A DNA stretch of 64,000 bases from contig NZ_AP024895.1 of NCBI RefSeq assembly GCF_024347055.1, forward strand, positions 186,001-250,000, read 5' to 3'. Made by a program: the position numbers and the translations under genes. This stretch comes from Vibrio porteresiae DSM 19223. GTDB lineage: Bacteria > Pseudomonadota > Gammaproteobacteria > Enterobacterales > Vibrionaceae. The notes under the pieces were generated by a model. That model was not told the DNA's origin. It saw only the letters and a list, made by a program, of their open reading frames with translations, and searched no databases. Positions 8,857 to 17,123 of this stretch are shown here, in pieces; position 1 is the stretch's first letter; the number at the start of each line of letters is the position of its first letter.

Positions 8857-9778
8857 ACTAATTTGTGATCATTCGAACCTTATAGATATTCCTACACTAG
8901 AGCCTTTGTTCGTTAATCAGAACACAAGTGGTCTTATGATCGAAGGTGCTAGATATGAAAACGATCGATTGATTTTGTCTGGTTGGGCATTTGGAGAAGT
9001 GAAATTTTCTGGAGAATTTGTACTAAACAAAATTAATCGAAAAGATGTTCAAGATGCTTTCAGTATTGAAGAATTTGATACAGGTTTTGAAATAGCTATT
9101 GATAAAATTGACATGGAGGATTTTTCCATAAAGGTTTGTGAAAGTATCCACAACTTATATTTTCCATCTGAAAGTAAAATTGAACCGATTGACTTTTTAA
9201 ACTTTTCTAAATCAAGAGATCTCCTAATCATTGGTGGTGCTCCTACAGTAGAAGAAAATGTAGATTATATAAAGTCATTTGAAGGTGAAATATGGGCTTT
9301 AAATGATTCGATATTTTTTTTGGAAAATAATGAAATTTATCCAGATAAACTTATATTTACAGATAAAAGATTTATCAGAAAAAATATAGTAAATTTGGGA
9401 AAAATAAAATGTACTGACTTTTTTTGCAATGATCTATCTATAGATATGTCATTGAAATACCTAGGAAAAAACATCCAATATTTTCAAATAGCAGGACGTG
9501 ATGGTTTTTGTACCTCAGGTGTAAGATTATTTCATGGATGCTCAGTATTTAATGCAGCGCTCCAATTAGCATATAGAGGCCGTTATTCTTCAGTAACTTC
9601 TGTTGGTGTCTTATTAAATAGTCCAAAATCGTATTCTAGAATCGATGGAACTAGATCGATGCCAGAGTATGTACACAAGTCTCAAGTTTATAACTTAACA
9701 CAATGTAAAAAAATGCTTACTAGTATTGGTTGTAAAGTTAAAGGCTTAGAATTTAATTCGACTATTAATTTTGTTTAG
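8849..9778 (+). CDS. Two-domain protein: GW/DV/GF domain plus MptE/GT42-like domain
   Basis: 309-residue protein I cannot name. Residues about 28-105 form a beta-rich domain with the pattern SGW (44-46), RKDV (64-67) and GF (79-80), also present in the next gene and often found attached to bacterial glycosyltransferases (recollection, not searched). The second half begins DLLIIGGAPTVEEN (124-137), resembling the nucleotide-binding G-x-P-S/T opening of DUF115/MptE-like and GT42-like proteins, followed by GEIWALNDS and PDKLIFTDKRF. A nucleotide-sugar transferase role is plausible. The gene is very AT-rich and overlaps rmlB by 8 bases. Confidence 0.6.
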   Translation: MVKLICDHSNLIDIPTLEPLFVNQNTSGLMIEGARYENDRLILSGWAFGEVKFSGEFVLNKINRKDVQDAFSIEEFDTGFEIAIDKIDMEDFSIKVCESIHNLYFPSESKIEPIDFLNFSKSRDLLIIGGAPTVEENVDYIKSFEGEIWALNDSIFFLENNEIYPDKLIFTDKRFIRKNIVNLGKIKCTDFFCNDLSIDMSLKYLGKNIQYFQIAGRDGFCTSGVRLFHGCSVFNAALQLAYRGRYSSVTSVGVLLNSPKSYSRIDGTRSMPEYVHKSQVYNLTQCKKMLTSIGCKVKGLEFNSTINFV

Positions 9779-9786
9779 AGGTGATA

Positions 9787-10815
9787 ATGTTCTCAATAGA
9801 TTTTTCTTCTAAGACCCAAATCATTGGGTGGATCTCTGAGGATATGAGAGATAACACCTATTTGAGAAATGACAAAGGAACTATTTCTTATATAAAAGAG
9901 GAAGATGTAGTTTCTAGAGAAGATGTTTTTAAAACAATAGGCGTCAAAGCAGTTGGTTTTCAAGTATTATTACTAGATCGTTTCAATGATGTATCTTCGG
10001 ATATAGAATTAGTTATTAATGATGAAGTTGTCTGGAAGTTTTCAGAGTATGTTTCTAATATCCCAAATTCTTCGTTTTTATCAAAAAGTCAATTTGAAAA
10101 AGGTTCAAGAAGAGTTTTTGTTGTCTATCAGGAAGGAGATGAACTCCATAAGTTGACATCATCATTACTGTTATGGAATCAAAGGTATTTTGCTAAAAAT
10201 TTGCATAGTGGAATTTCTTATTCTTTCTGTTCATTTGAAGAATACATTGCTCAAAAAGATAATGTAAATAAATCTGATAATGTCATTTACATAATGTCAA
10301 GAAGCATTATAAAAAACATGCTAATAAGATGCCCAGACGTTGGGCACCAATTGATATTTCCTTTCTTAAAGTCTGATTGGGAAAGATTAGATTTTCATGG
10401 AATAGGTAGTGTTATATCTTGTCTAGGTGGTTATGAAAAAAATGTCACATTTAATAATAGAAATTTATTACTAACTCTTATTACAATATCTACATATCCA
10501 TCGTTATTCTTTGATAAATATAAGTCTGGTAATTTTTGTTATTTGTCAGGAGAGTTAACAAAAATAAAGCCTATTTCAAATGATATTATTGATAAAATTA
10601 AGGAGTTTAATAATTATTCTGTTGTTATTGTTACTAGTCGAGAAATTAGAAAAATTTCAGATATCAGGCTAGATAATTGTGTGGTTTTAATGAACCTTAA
10701 CTTTATTAATAGAATGTATGATTTAAGCGATTTGCCTTTAGATATAATGATGAAAAAAATTTATAAGCGAGGATTAAAAGTAAGGATGTTGGTTGATGAT
10801 AGTTTTAGTTTCTGA
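9787..10815 (+). CDS. Unknown protein with N-terminal GW/DV/GF domain
   Basis: About 342 residues, no family recognised. The first ~85 residues repeat the pattern of the upstream protein: IIGW (12-15), REDV (44-47), VGF (56-58), with alternating hydrophobic residues suggesting a beta sandwich. The remaining ~250 residues have no motif I know, no signal peptide and no clear membrane helix. ATG at 9787 is preferred over GTG 9781 because GAGGTGA (9778-9784) is the ribosome-binding site and includes that GTG. It overlaps the next gene by 20 bases. Strongly AT-rich, like its neighbours. A role in chain synthesis or modification is inferred from position only. Confidence 0.55.
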   Translation: MFSIDFSSKTQIIGWISEDMRDNTYLRNDKGTISYIKEEDVVSREDVFKTIGVKAVGFQVLLLDRFNDVSSDIELVINDEVVWKFSEYVSNIPNSSFLSKSQFEKGSRRVFVVYQEGDELHKLTSSLLLWNQRYFAKNLHSGISYSFCSFEEYIAQKDNVNKSDNVIYIMSRSIIKNMLIRCPDVGHQLIFPFLKSDWERLDFHGIGSVISCLGGYEKNVTFNNRNLLLTLITISTYPSLFFDKYKSGNFCYLSGELTKIKPISNDIIDKIKEFNNYSVVIVTSREIRKISDIRLDNCVVLMNLNFINRMYDLSDLPLDIMMKKIYKRGLKVRMLVDDSFSF

Positions 10816-11749
10816 TACGCCAGTTGCAGGCACTGTAGAAAGATTAGCGAAGTGGATAGAAAAAATAACGAAGATAGAAACTAAGGCTCTTATTTATAGA
10901 AACTATCCTCATCATGCCTTTCCAATTTCTCATGGTACTTTCGGTTTTATGGAAGATTGGAAGTCTTATGTTGGACGTGTTTGTCGCGAAGCATCTTGCA
11001 TTATTTTTCACAATGTCGTTAATAATGAGTTAATCGATGTTGTTCTTGTTAACTCACCGGAATCATCGAGTAAACTATATCAAATCCATTCACCTCCATT
11101 TGAGGGCCCTCAATTTACATATGAGATCTTAGATGAATATAAGTTTGATAACCTTTTGAAAATATCACAAGGTCATGGGCGATTCTTTGATAATGGTATT
11201 CTTGTTCCCAATGTGGTTGAGGATATTCCTCAAAATAAATTCTTGAGAAGAACAAATAATATTTTAATTCCTCATATTAGAATTACAGAGAATAGATGGT
11301 CATCAAAAGTAACAGCTAGTGATATAAATAATTTAAAATTGTTACCTAGACCATATAAAGCTGTGACAATTAAATCCCTATTCAATAGAGATACTGTCGC
11401 TCATTCTGAAGTAGTTTTGGCTCTTCAGACATCCAAGGCTGTCATTGATGATATAAATTCCGGTCTAATTCATCAAACCGCTATTGAAGGATTAAAAGCT
11501 GGATGCTTGGTTTTCTCTGGTGCTGATTTGGAAACGATGGAGCAATTCACTAGTACGATAGATGCACCAATACCGCCCTTTGAGTTTGTTTCTGATTCTC
11601 TTGAAATTTTGGAAAAAACACCTGAACTGATGTCAGATAGCTATTTGTCTTATCGAGTTAGTGAAATTCAAAATTATACAACAGAGTTTCTATCTGAAAA
11701 GAGATTAGCAGAAATATATGTAAATAAAATATCACAATATATATATTGA
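10796..11749 (+). CDS. GT-B-like putative glycosyltransferase
   Basis: About 317 residues, weakly resembling GT-B glycosyltransferases. It opens with MIVLVSDTPVAGTVERLAKW, a beta-strand plus loop typical of a GT-B N-terminal domain. In the C-terminal half INSGLIHQTAIEGLKAGC resembles the donor-binding E-x-x-A-x-G segment of GT4/GT1 enzymes. Start ATG 10796 is supported by AAGGA at 10782-10786; TTG 10793 is the alternative. It overlaps the upstream gene by 20 bases. No KpsS/KpsC-type KDO transferase signature was seen in it. Function uncertain. Confidence 0.55.
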   Translation: MIVLVSDTPVAGTVERLAKWIEKITKIETKALIYRNYPHHAFPISHGTFGFMEDWKSYVGRVCREASCIIFHNVVNNELIDVVLVNSPESSSKLYQIHSPPFEGPQFTYEILDEYKFDNLLKISQGHGRFFDNGILVPNVVEDIPQNKFLRRTNNILIPHIRITENRWSSKVTASDINNLKLLPRPYKAVTIKSLFNRDTVAHSEVVLALQTSKAVIDDINSGLIHQTAIEGLKAGCLVFSGADLETMEQFTSTIDAPIPPFEFVSDSLEILEKTPELMSDSYLSYRVSEIQNYTTEFLSEKRLAEIYVNKISQYIY

Positions 11750-11793
11750 TATTTTATTTATTTTTAAATAGTAATCATTTGAGTTGAATTAAA

Positions 11794-12753
11794 GTGTTGA
11801 ATACAAATCAAATTGTCAACATTCTAGCAAAATCATTTTCCGATGATATAGATCTTAAAAATATTCCATATAATGAATGGGAGAAAATATATAGATTTTG
11901 GGAGGGTAAAAATAATTCTGATTTTCATCAGCAAATTAAAGATATTTTACCTGTCAGGGAAACTGTAGCTAAGCTTATATACAAGGTTTTGTTTGGTCGA
12001 ATGCCTTTTGATCGTGAATACGTACTAAAGAATTATGAATCTAGTCAGTTTGGCATAGAATATTTGTTTTATCCAGCCCAAAAATGTCGTAGGTTAGTAG
12101 TATTGCTATCTGGTTACTCTGATAGGAAAACATATAATCGTTATTCTTGGTATTGGGATGAGTTTGAAGATTGGAATGCAGATAGTGCATATCTTTTCTT
12201 AAATGATGTAACTAACTCTTGGTATTCTGGGATAGAGGGTGAACTTAGATTTGAAAAATATGTGGGAATAATTTCTGATAGGATAAGTGAGTTAGGTCTA
12301 AACAATGATCAGGTTTTTGTCATAGGTGGCTCTATGGGTGGCTATGGTTCGATTAGACTAGGTACTGCTATGAATTTAGGTGGAATTATTGCTATTAATC
12401 CACAGACATCTCTCGAGGCAGTAAAGTTACATAATGATTCATCTTGGTTTGAAAATATAAGTCGGTGTGGTAATCAATTCATTTCAGTCAGTAATTGTAT
12501 AGAAAATGCTGTATGTTGTCCTCCTATATACCTTGAAGCTGGCAAGTATCCAGCTGATTCTTTTGATATAAAAAATATATTAAGTGTATCATCAGAAAAA
12601 AGAATTTCTTTGTTTTTTAATCTACATGATTCAGACCGTCATGTAACTTCAAGTCCGTCAAAAAATAAAATTGAAGAATTGATTTCTATATTTGAAAGTC
12701 AAGTTTTGTCATTAGAAACAGCAGAGAATAATGCGATTGGCATGATTGGGTGA
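11794..12753 (+). CDS. Alpha/beta hydrolase fold protein (paralogue 1)
   Basis: 319-residue protein with a nucleophile elbow GGSMGGY (Ser180 in GGSMGG, 178-183), preceded by strands VVLLSGYSD and AYLFLNDVT, and candidate histidines in NLHDSDRHVTS (278, 283). An N-terminal ~90-residue helical extension precedes the hydrolase fold. It shares FLND, the elbow and a LEAGKYPADSF/LEYGNYPSDKF block with the next gene, so the two are tandem paralogues. An esterase or acyltransferase acting on O-acyl groups of the polysaccharide is a reasonable guess. Start is GTG 11794 with a weak ribosome-binding site; TTG 11797 is possible. Confidence 0.65.
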   Translation: MLNTNQIVNILAKSFSDDIDLKNIPYNEWEKIYRFWEGKNNSDFHQQIKDILPVRETVAKLIYKVLFGRMPFDREYVLKNYESSQFGIEYLFYPAQKCRRLVVLLSGYSDRKTYNRYSWYWDEFEDWNADSAYLFLNDVTNSWYSGIEGELRFEKYVGIISDRISELGLNNDQVFVIGGSMGGYGSIRLGTAMNLGGIIAINPQTSLEAVKLHNDSSWFENISRCGNQFISVSNCIENAVCCPPIYLEAGKYPADSFDIKNILSVSSEKRISLFFNLHDSDRHVTSSPSKNKIEELISIFESQVLSLETAENNAIGMIG

Positions 12754-12762
12754 TAATTTTTA

Positions 12763-13473
12763 ATGGAAGATAAATGGTACAAAAATAATATTCAGTCTGT
12801 TTTAGGTGAAAATGTCGTTTTTCTACCGGCACCTATTCCATCTAAAGGGTTAATTATATTTTTCTCTGCTATGAATTCTGATAAGGAGTTTGATCGCATT
12901 AATTGGTTCAGAGACATTGATTCTCGATGTGGTTTTAGTTTTTTATTTCTTAACGATTCAAACTACACATATTACTTGGGTAATGATTATAAACCTTTAT
13001 TCCATACTTATGAGAAAATAATTAATTATTTCAAAGAAATGGAAAATGTTGGCGGTAATGTTTTTGCCGTTGGTTCTAGTATGGGTGGGTATGCAGCGAT
13101 TTACTACGCATTTAGGATGGGCTTAAAAGGTGCCATTGTTGGCGTTCCACAAACTCGTGAAAAATATGCACGCATGCATACTCAAATGAATTGGACAAAG
13201 GCGATAAAATCTACTGGAACTCAATGGATTGATATGGACGTTTTGTTGCGTCAACCTCACATAGAATTACCCAATCTGTATTTGGAATACGGTAATTATC
13301 CATCAGATAAGTTCTCCGCCGAGAAACTGATTGATATATATAAAGATAGGGCTGGTCTTATTATATCAAGGAAGGCAAAAGGCTGTGAACATTCCTATTT
13401 CATGTCACCAAAAATAATAATGTCTTCTGTGGATTTTTTTATGAATGAAGACTTTAATAAACATTATCGATAA
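12763..13473 (+). CDS. Alpha/beta hydrolase fold protein (paralogue 2)
   Basis: 236-residue protein, a shorter paralogue of the preceding gene without its N-terminal extension. Nucleophile elbow GSSMGGY (Ser106), strand SFLFLNDSN before it, LEYGNYPSDKF (174-184) and a candidate catalytic His210 in GCEHSYF. No signal peptide, so presumably cytoplasmic. Nine bases separate it from the upstream paralogue, and kdsA follows 22 bases downstream. Likely a carbohydrate esterase or acyl-transfer enzyme tailoring the capsule or its precursors; substrate unknown. Confidence 0.65.
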   Translation: MEDKWYKNNIQSVLGENVVFLPAPIPSKGLIIFFSAMNSDKEFDRINWFRDIDSRCGFSFLFLNDSNYTYYLGNDYKPLFHTYEKIINYFKEMENVGGNVFAVGSSMGGYAAIYYAFRMGLKGAIVGVPQTREKYARMHTQMNWTKAIKSTGTQWIDMDVLLRQPHIELPNLYLEYGNYPSDKFSAEKLIDIYKDRAGLIISRKAKGCEHSYFMSPKIIMSSVDFFMNEDFNKHYR

Positions 13474-13495
13474 CTTTAATCTTTTCAGGTGTTGT

Positions 13496-14293
13496 ATGTT
13501 TTTAATAGCTGGACCATGTGTAATTGAATCCGAAACTTTAGTATTAGATACGTTTGGGAAATTGCAAGAAATAACAAATAAACTTGGTATCGAATACATT
13601 GCTAAATCTTCTTTTACCAAAGCCAATAGATCCTCTGTAAATGCTTTTACTGGCCCAGGTATCGAAGGTGGGTTGAAGATTCTTCAGAAAGCCAAGGATC
13701 AATTGGGAGTTAGAGTTCTTACTGATGTACATGATGATACACCGTTGAATGAAGTTGCATCAGTAGTTGATGTTCTACAAACGCCAGCTTTCCTTGTGAG
13801 ACAAACAGGTTTTATTCAACGTGTAGCCTCTCAAGGAAAGCCAGTAAATATCAAAAAGGGTCAGTGGATGCATCCTGCCGATATGGCGCCGGTGGTTGAA
13901 AAATGCCGTGCTGTTGGGAACGATGATATTTGGCTATGCGATCGCGGAACCAGTTTCGGATTCGGCCAACTGGTGAACTATATGCCAGGGCTTACGATCA
14001 TGAAGGAAACTGGCTGCAAGGTTGTTATGGATGCCACTCATAGCGTTCAGATGCCGGGTACCCTAAACGGTTCAACTGGCGGTAATCGTTTCCATGTTCC
14101 AGCTATTGCCCGAGCAGCGGTTGCCGTCGGTATTGATGGTTTATTTATGGAAACTCACCCAGATCCTGATAAGGCGCTATGTGATGGTCCAAACATGCTT
14201 CCTCTGAAGCATATGGAAGAACTTTTGGAAACGTTGCTAGAGATAGATCAAGTTGTTAATAAACGTGTATTTATCGAAACGAAGTTCGCATAG
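13496..14293 (+). CDS. kdsA: 3-deoxy-8-phosphooctulonate synthase, metal-dependent type
   Basis: KDO-8-phosphate synthase: condenses phosphoenolpyruvate with arabinose-5-phosphate. About 265 residues, starting directly at MFLIAGPCVIES and lacking the ~20-residue N-terminal segment of E. coli KdsA. Conserved blocks: SSFTKANRSS, TDVHDDTPL, QTPAFLVRQT, DATHSVQMPG, METHPDPDKALCDGPN. Cys8, His182, Glu219 and Asp230 align at a constant offset with the metal ligands of the Aquifex enzyme, so this is a class II, metal-dependent KdsA; E. coli KdsA has Asn in place of the Cys. ATG 13496 is preceded by AGGTG; longer in-frame starts lie inside the upstream gene. Confidence 0.93.
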   Translation: MFLIAGPCVIESETLVLDTFGKLQEITNKLGIEYIAKSSFTKANRSSVNAFTGPGIEGGLKILQKAKDQLGVRVLTDVHDDTPLNEVASVVDVLQTPAFLVRQTGFIQRVASQGKPVNIKKGQWMHPADMAPVVEKCRAVGNDDIWLCDRGTSFGFGQLVNYMPGLTIMKETGCKVVMDATHSVQMPGTLNGSTGGNRFHVPAIARAAVAVGIDGLFMETHPDPDKALCDGPNMLPLKHMEELLETLLEIDQVVNKRVFIETKFA

Positions 14294-14352
14294 CTTTTGT
14301 ATAGGTACTGTAAACTTTACGGTACCTAGTTATTAAACAGGTAATGTATTGT

Positions 14353-15105
14353 ATGAGCTCTATAAAAATAGTAATACCTGCTCGATATGGTTCATCTCGT
14401 TTAGAGGGTAAACCTTTATTGGAGATTGTTGGTAAACCCATTTTTTGGCATGTATATCAGCGTTGTCTGGAGGTTGGTTTTGAGCAGCAGTCTATAGTTC
14501 TAGCAACTGATGATGAGCGTATTTTTTCAAAAGCGGTTGAATTGAACTTATCAGTGGTAATGACTTCTGTAACGCATAAAAGTGGTACAGATCGAATTAA
14601 TGAAGTCGCTACTAAACTCGGCTGGGCACCAGATGATATTGTGATTAATGTACAAGGTGATGAACCATTGATTCCCAAACAATTGATAAGTATCGTCGCC
14701 AATTTTTCATCGAACAATCCCCAGTTTGATATATCAACTGCTGTTACTTCGATTGATAGCGTTAAAAGTTTTGAAAATCCAAATGTAGTAAAAGCTATTC
14801 TTGGGGAAAAACAACAAGCCTTATACTTTACTCGCTCTCAAGCCCCATTTAATCGTGATAATAAATGCGATATATCAATGGCTTACCGTCATATTGGTAT
14901 ATATGCCTATCGCGTTAATGCGCTGAACCAATTTTGTTCCTACCCTGAATCTGCTCTTGAAAGGTATGAAAAACTGGAGCAACTCCGTGCTTTGTCTAAT
15001 GGTATGTCTATTGGCGTGTGTGTTTATAAGGGAGACCTACCACATGGTGTTGATACTTATGAAGACTATCAGGCTATTAAGGATAAGATGGAGTTGATGC
15101 AATGA
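14353..15105 (+). CDS. kdsB: 3-deoxy-manno-octulosonate cytidylyltransferase (KdsB/KpsU)
   Basis: About 250-residue CMP-KDO synthetase activating KDO with CTP. Signature IVIPARYGSSRLEGKPL at the N terminus, ATDDERI, SGTDRINEVA, VINVQGDEPL (magnesium-binding), RHIGIYAYR, ESALERYEKLEQLRAL and GVDTYEDY at the C terminus. ATG 14353 gives the usual N terminus; ATG 14344 is only two bases from AGG and less likely. It overlaps kpsF by four bases (ATGA). Standing with kdsA and kpsF inside the capsule operon, it probably serves capsule rather than core LPS KDO. Confidence 0.93.
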   Translation: MSSIKIVIPARYGSSRLEGKPLLEIVGKPIFWHVYQRCLEVGFEQQSIVLATDDERIFSKAVELNLSVVMTSVTHKSGTDRINEVATKLGWAPDDIVINVQGDEPLIPKQLISIVANFSSNNPQFDISTAVTSIDSVKSFENPNVVKAILGEKQQALYFTRSQAPFNRDNKCDISMAYRHIGIYAYRVNALNQFCSYPESALERYEKLEQLRALSNGMSIGVCVYKGDLPHGVDTYEDYQAIKDKMELMQ

Positions 15106-16028
15106 ATATTCTAGAAACTGCGCGAGATGTCATAATGGCAGAAATTGCAGGATTACAGCAAATGGAACAACGTCTTGATAATGAATTTGTTCGTGCAGTT
15201 GATGCAATACTCTCGACAGATGGTCGCACTATTATTTGCGGAATGGGTAAGTCTGGTATCATTGGCCGAAAAATAGCGGCATCTTTCGCAAGCACAGGTA
15301 CTCCGAGCTTTTTTATGCATCCAGGTGAGGCGTTTCATGGAGACTTGGGGATGGTGAAATCTGAAGATGTTGTTATTGCTATATCAAATTCTGGTGAGAC
15401 AGAAGAAGTCTTAAAACTGCTCCCTTTTTTTCGCGATAACAAAAACCTAATTGTTTCTATCACCGGTAATAAAAATTCTACTTTAGCCAAAAATTCACAT
15501 TATCATTTGGATATTTCAGTTCCTAAAGAGGCTTGTCCGTATCAACTGGCTCCAACTTCTTCTACGACCGCAACACTAGTGATGGGTGATGCACTTACAG
15601 TCGCATTAATGGAGTTGAGAGATTTTCAACCCGAGAATTTTGCACGTTTTCACCCTGGGGGAAGCTTAGGAAAGCGCTTATTGAGTAAAGTAGAAGATGA
15701 AATGAAGACCGATATTCTTCCTTTTGTTAATTCTCAAACTTTATTTAAAGAAATTGTGCAATCTATGACTCATGGCAAGCTTGGTTTAGCTATTGTAAAA
15801 GCAGAAGATAAAATAGGCATTATTACGGATGGTGACCTGAGAAGAGCTATGGATCGTTATGGTAAAGATGTGTTTGATATTTCAGCTGGATATATCGCTT
15901 CTTTTTCTCCTGTAACCATAGAATATGGTACTCAGATAGGCATAGCTTTGGAAAAAATGGAAGTTCACAATATTAGTTCTCTTTTAGTTATTAAAGATAA
16001 GTGTGTTGTCGGTGTATTAAAAAAATAG
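15102..16028 (+). CDS. kpsF: Arabinose-5-phosphate isomerase (KpsF/KdsD)
   Basis: Interconverts ribulose-5-phosphate and arabinose-5-phosphate, first step of KDO synthesis. 308 residues: SIS domain at about 35-170 (GMGKSGIIGRKIAASFASTGTPSFF, HPGEAFHGDLGM, ISNSGETEEV, APTSSTTATLVMGDAL) and a CBS pair at about 205-305 (MTHGKLGLAIV, GIITDGDLRRAMDR). The protein ends VGVLKK, about ten residues before the usual HMHDLLRAG-type C terminus, beside a run of seven A at 16019-16025. The catalytic domain is complete, so activity is expected. Translationally coupled to kdsB. Confidence 0.92.
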   Translation: MNILETARDVIMAEIAGLQQMEQRLDNEFVRAVDAILSTDGRTIICGMGKSGIIGRKIAASFASTGTPSFFMHPGEAFHGDLGMVKSEDVVIAISNSGETEEVLKLLPFFRDNKNLIVSITGNKNSTLAKNSHYHLDISVPKEACPYQLAPTSSTTATLVMGDALTVALMELRDFQPENFARFHPGGSLGKRLLSKVEDEMKTDILPFVNSQTLFKEIVQSMTHGKLGLAIVKAEDKIGIITDGDLRRAMDRYGKDVFDISAGYIASFSPVTIEYGTQIGIALEKMEVHNISSLLVIKDKCVVGVLKK

Positions 16029-16079
16029 AATAATCTCTATTTTTATTTGGTTACTATCTGGTTTATATCTAGGATCCAT

Positions 16080-17123
16080 ATGACAACTCAATCATTACAG
16101 CATTTGGGTGCAAATATTTTGTCACCTTTGCTTTCATTTTTCGAATCTCAGTTACTAGTGAATAACCATAATAATTCTCCGCTATTTTTCTTAGCTAGAG
16201 AAGGTTATTGGTTAGAAAAGGCTTATCAAGCATACTGCGAAGCTAAAGGTGTAACAGCAAATTGCAGTTATTTATTGGTTTCCCGTGCTTTTCTTTTTAA
16301 AATCGGATTATTGGAACCTAAGACGTTCGAGTACTCGTTAAATTTTAAGTTTTCTGGCACATTATATGACTTAATGCGTACGCGCTTTATGCTAAGTGAT
16401 GTAAGCATTCGCAAGGCCTTTACTGATAAACAGTATCAACAGAAAGTATTGCTGCCTGCCGACCTAGGGCAAGTAAGTCAGCTTTTGGAAGCGAATATTG
16501 AGGTGCTAAAACCTATTATTCGAGAATCATTTGATGCCTATAAAGCTTATTTAGATTCGCTAGGATTTTTTGACCAGAATACAGTGAATATTGTCGACAT
16601 TGGTTACAGTGGCACGATACAAACATTATTGGGCTTAATTTTTAACAAAGATATTGATGGCCATTATTTGATTGCTTCAAATCCTGGAATCAAAGATTTG
16701 GAAAATAGCCGTTTAAATATGACAGGTTACCTTAAAGAGAACGTTAGTATGGGCGGTGGTTATCTTCCGCTCGATCGCTCTATGTTCCTTGAGGCTCTAC
16801 TTACCGCTCCCGATGGACAGTTTCAAGATATTCGATTTAGTCCATTACCTCATTGTCAGTTTGATTTTTATTATGGACGTAAAGTGGAGAGTCAAAACCG
16901 CTTTTATTTAATCGAACAAATTATGCGCGGAGCTATTTCACAAATGGTGAAATATGCCAAAGATGACATAGAGTTCACTTCGTCAGAGGTAGAGGCGTTA
17001 TACAGCGCTTTCGTCAGCAAAAAGGGGATGTTCCCACGTGAAATATGGCCCCTATTTTGTTTAGATGATGATACTGCCAATGAAGGAACCATTAACGGGC
17101 TAGACTTTTTCGGTTTGAAGTGA
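16080..17123 (+). CDS. Uncharacterised protein resembling the C-terminal part of COG5610 HAD proteins
   Basis: About 347 residues with SPLFFLAREGYWLEKAYQAY near residue 35 and NIVDIGYSGTIQTLL near residue 180. Both motifs occur, as I recall, in the region that follows the HAD domain in large polysaccharide-locus proteins of the COG5610 group. Here that region is a free-standing protein, and the HAD domain is in the next gene (17123). ATG 16080 is chosen because AGGA at 16071-16074 is well spaced; a TTG at 16047 is in frame. The stop overlaps the next start (TGATG). Biochemical role unknown. Confidence 0.6.
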   Translation: MTTQSLQHLGANILSPLLSFFESQLLVNNHNNSPLFFLAREGYWLEKAYQAYCEAKGVTANCSYLLVSRAFLFKIGLLEPKTFEYSLNFKFSGTLYDLMRTRFMLSDVSIRKAFTDKQYQQKVLLPADLGQVSQLLEANIEVLKPIIRESFDAYKAYLDSLGFFDQNTVNIVDIGYSGTIQTLLGLIFNKDIDGHYLIASNPGIKDLENSRLNMTGYLKENVSMGGGYLPLDRSMFLEALLTAPDGQFQDIRFSPLPHCQFDFYYGRKVESQNRFYLIEQIMRGAISQMVKYAKDDIEFTSSEVEALYSAFVSKKGMFPREIWPLFCLDDDTANEGTINGLDFFGLK

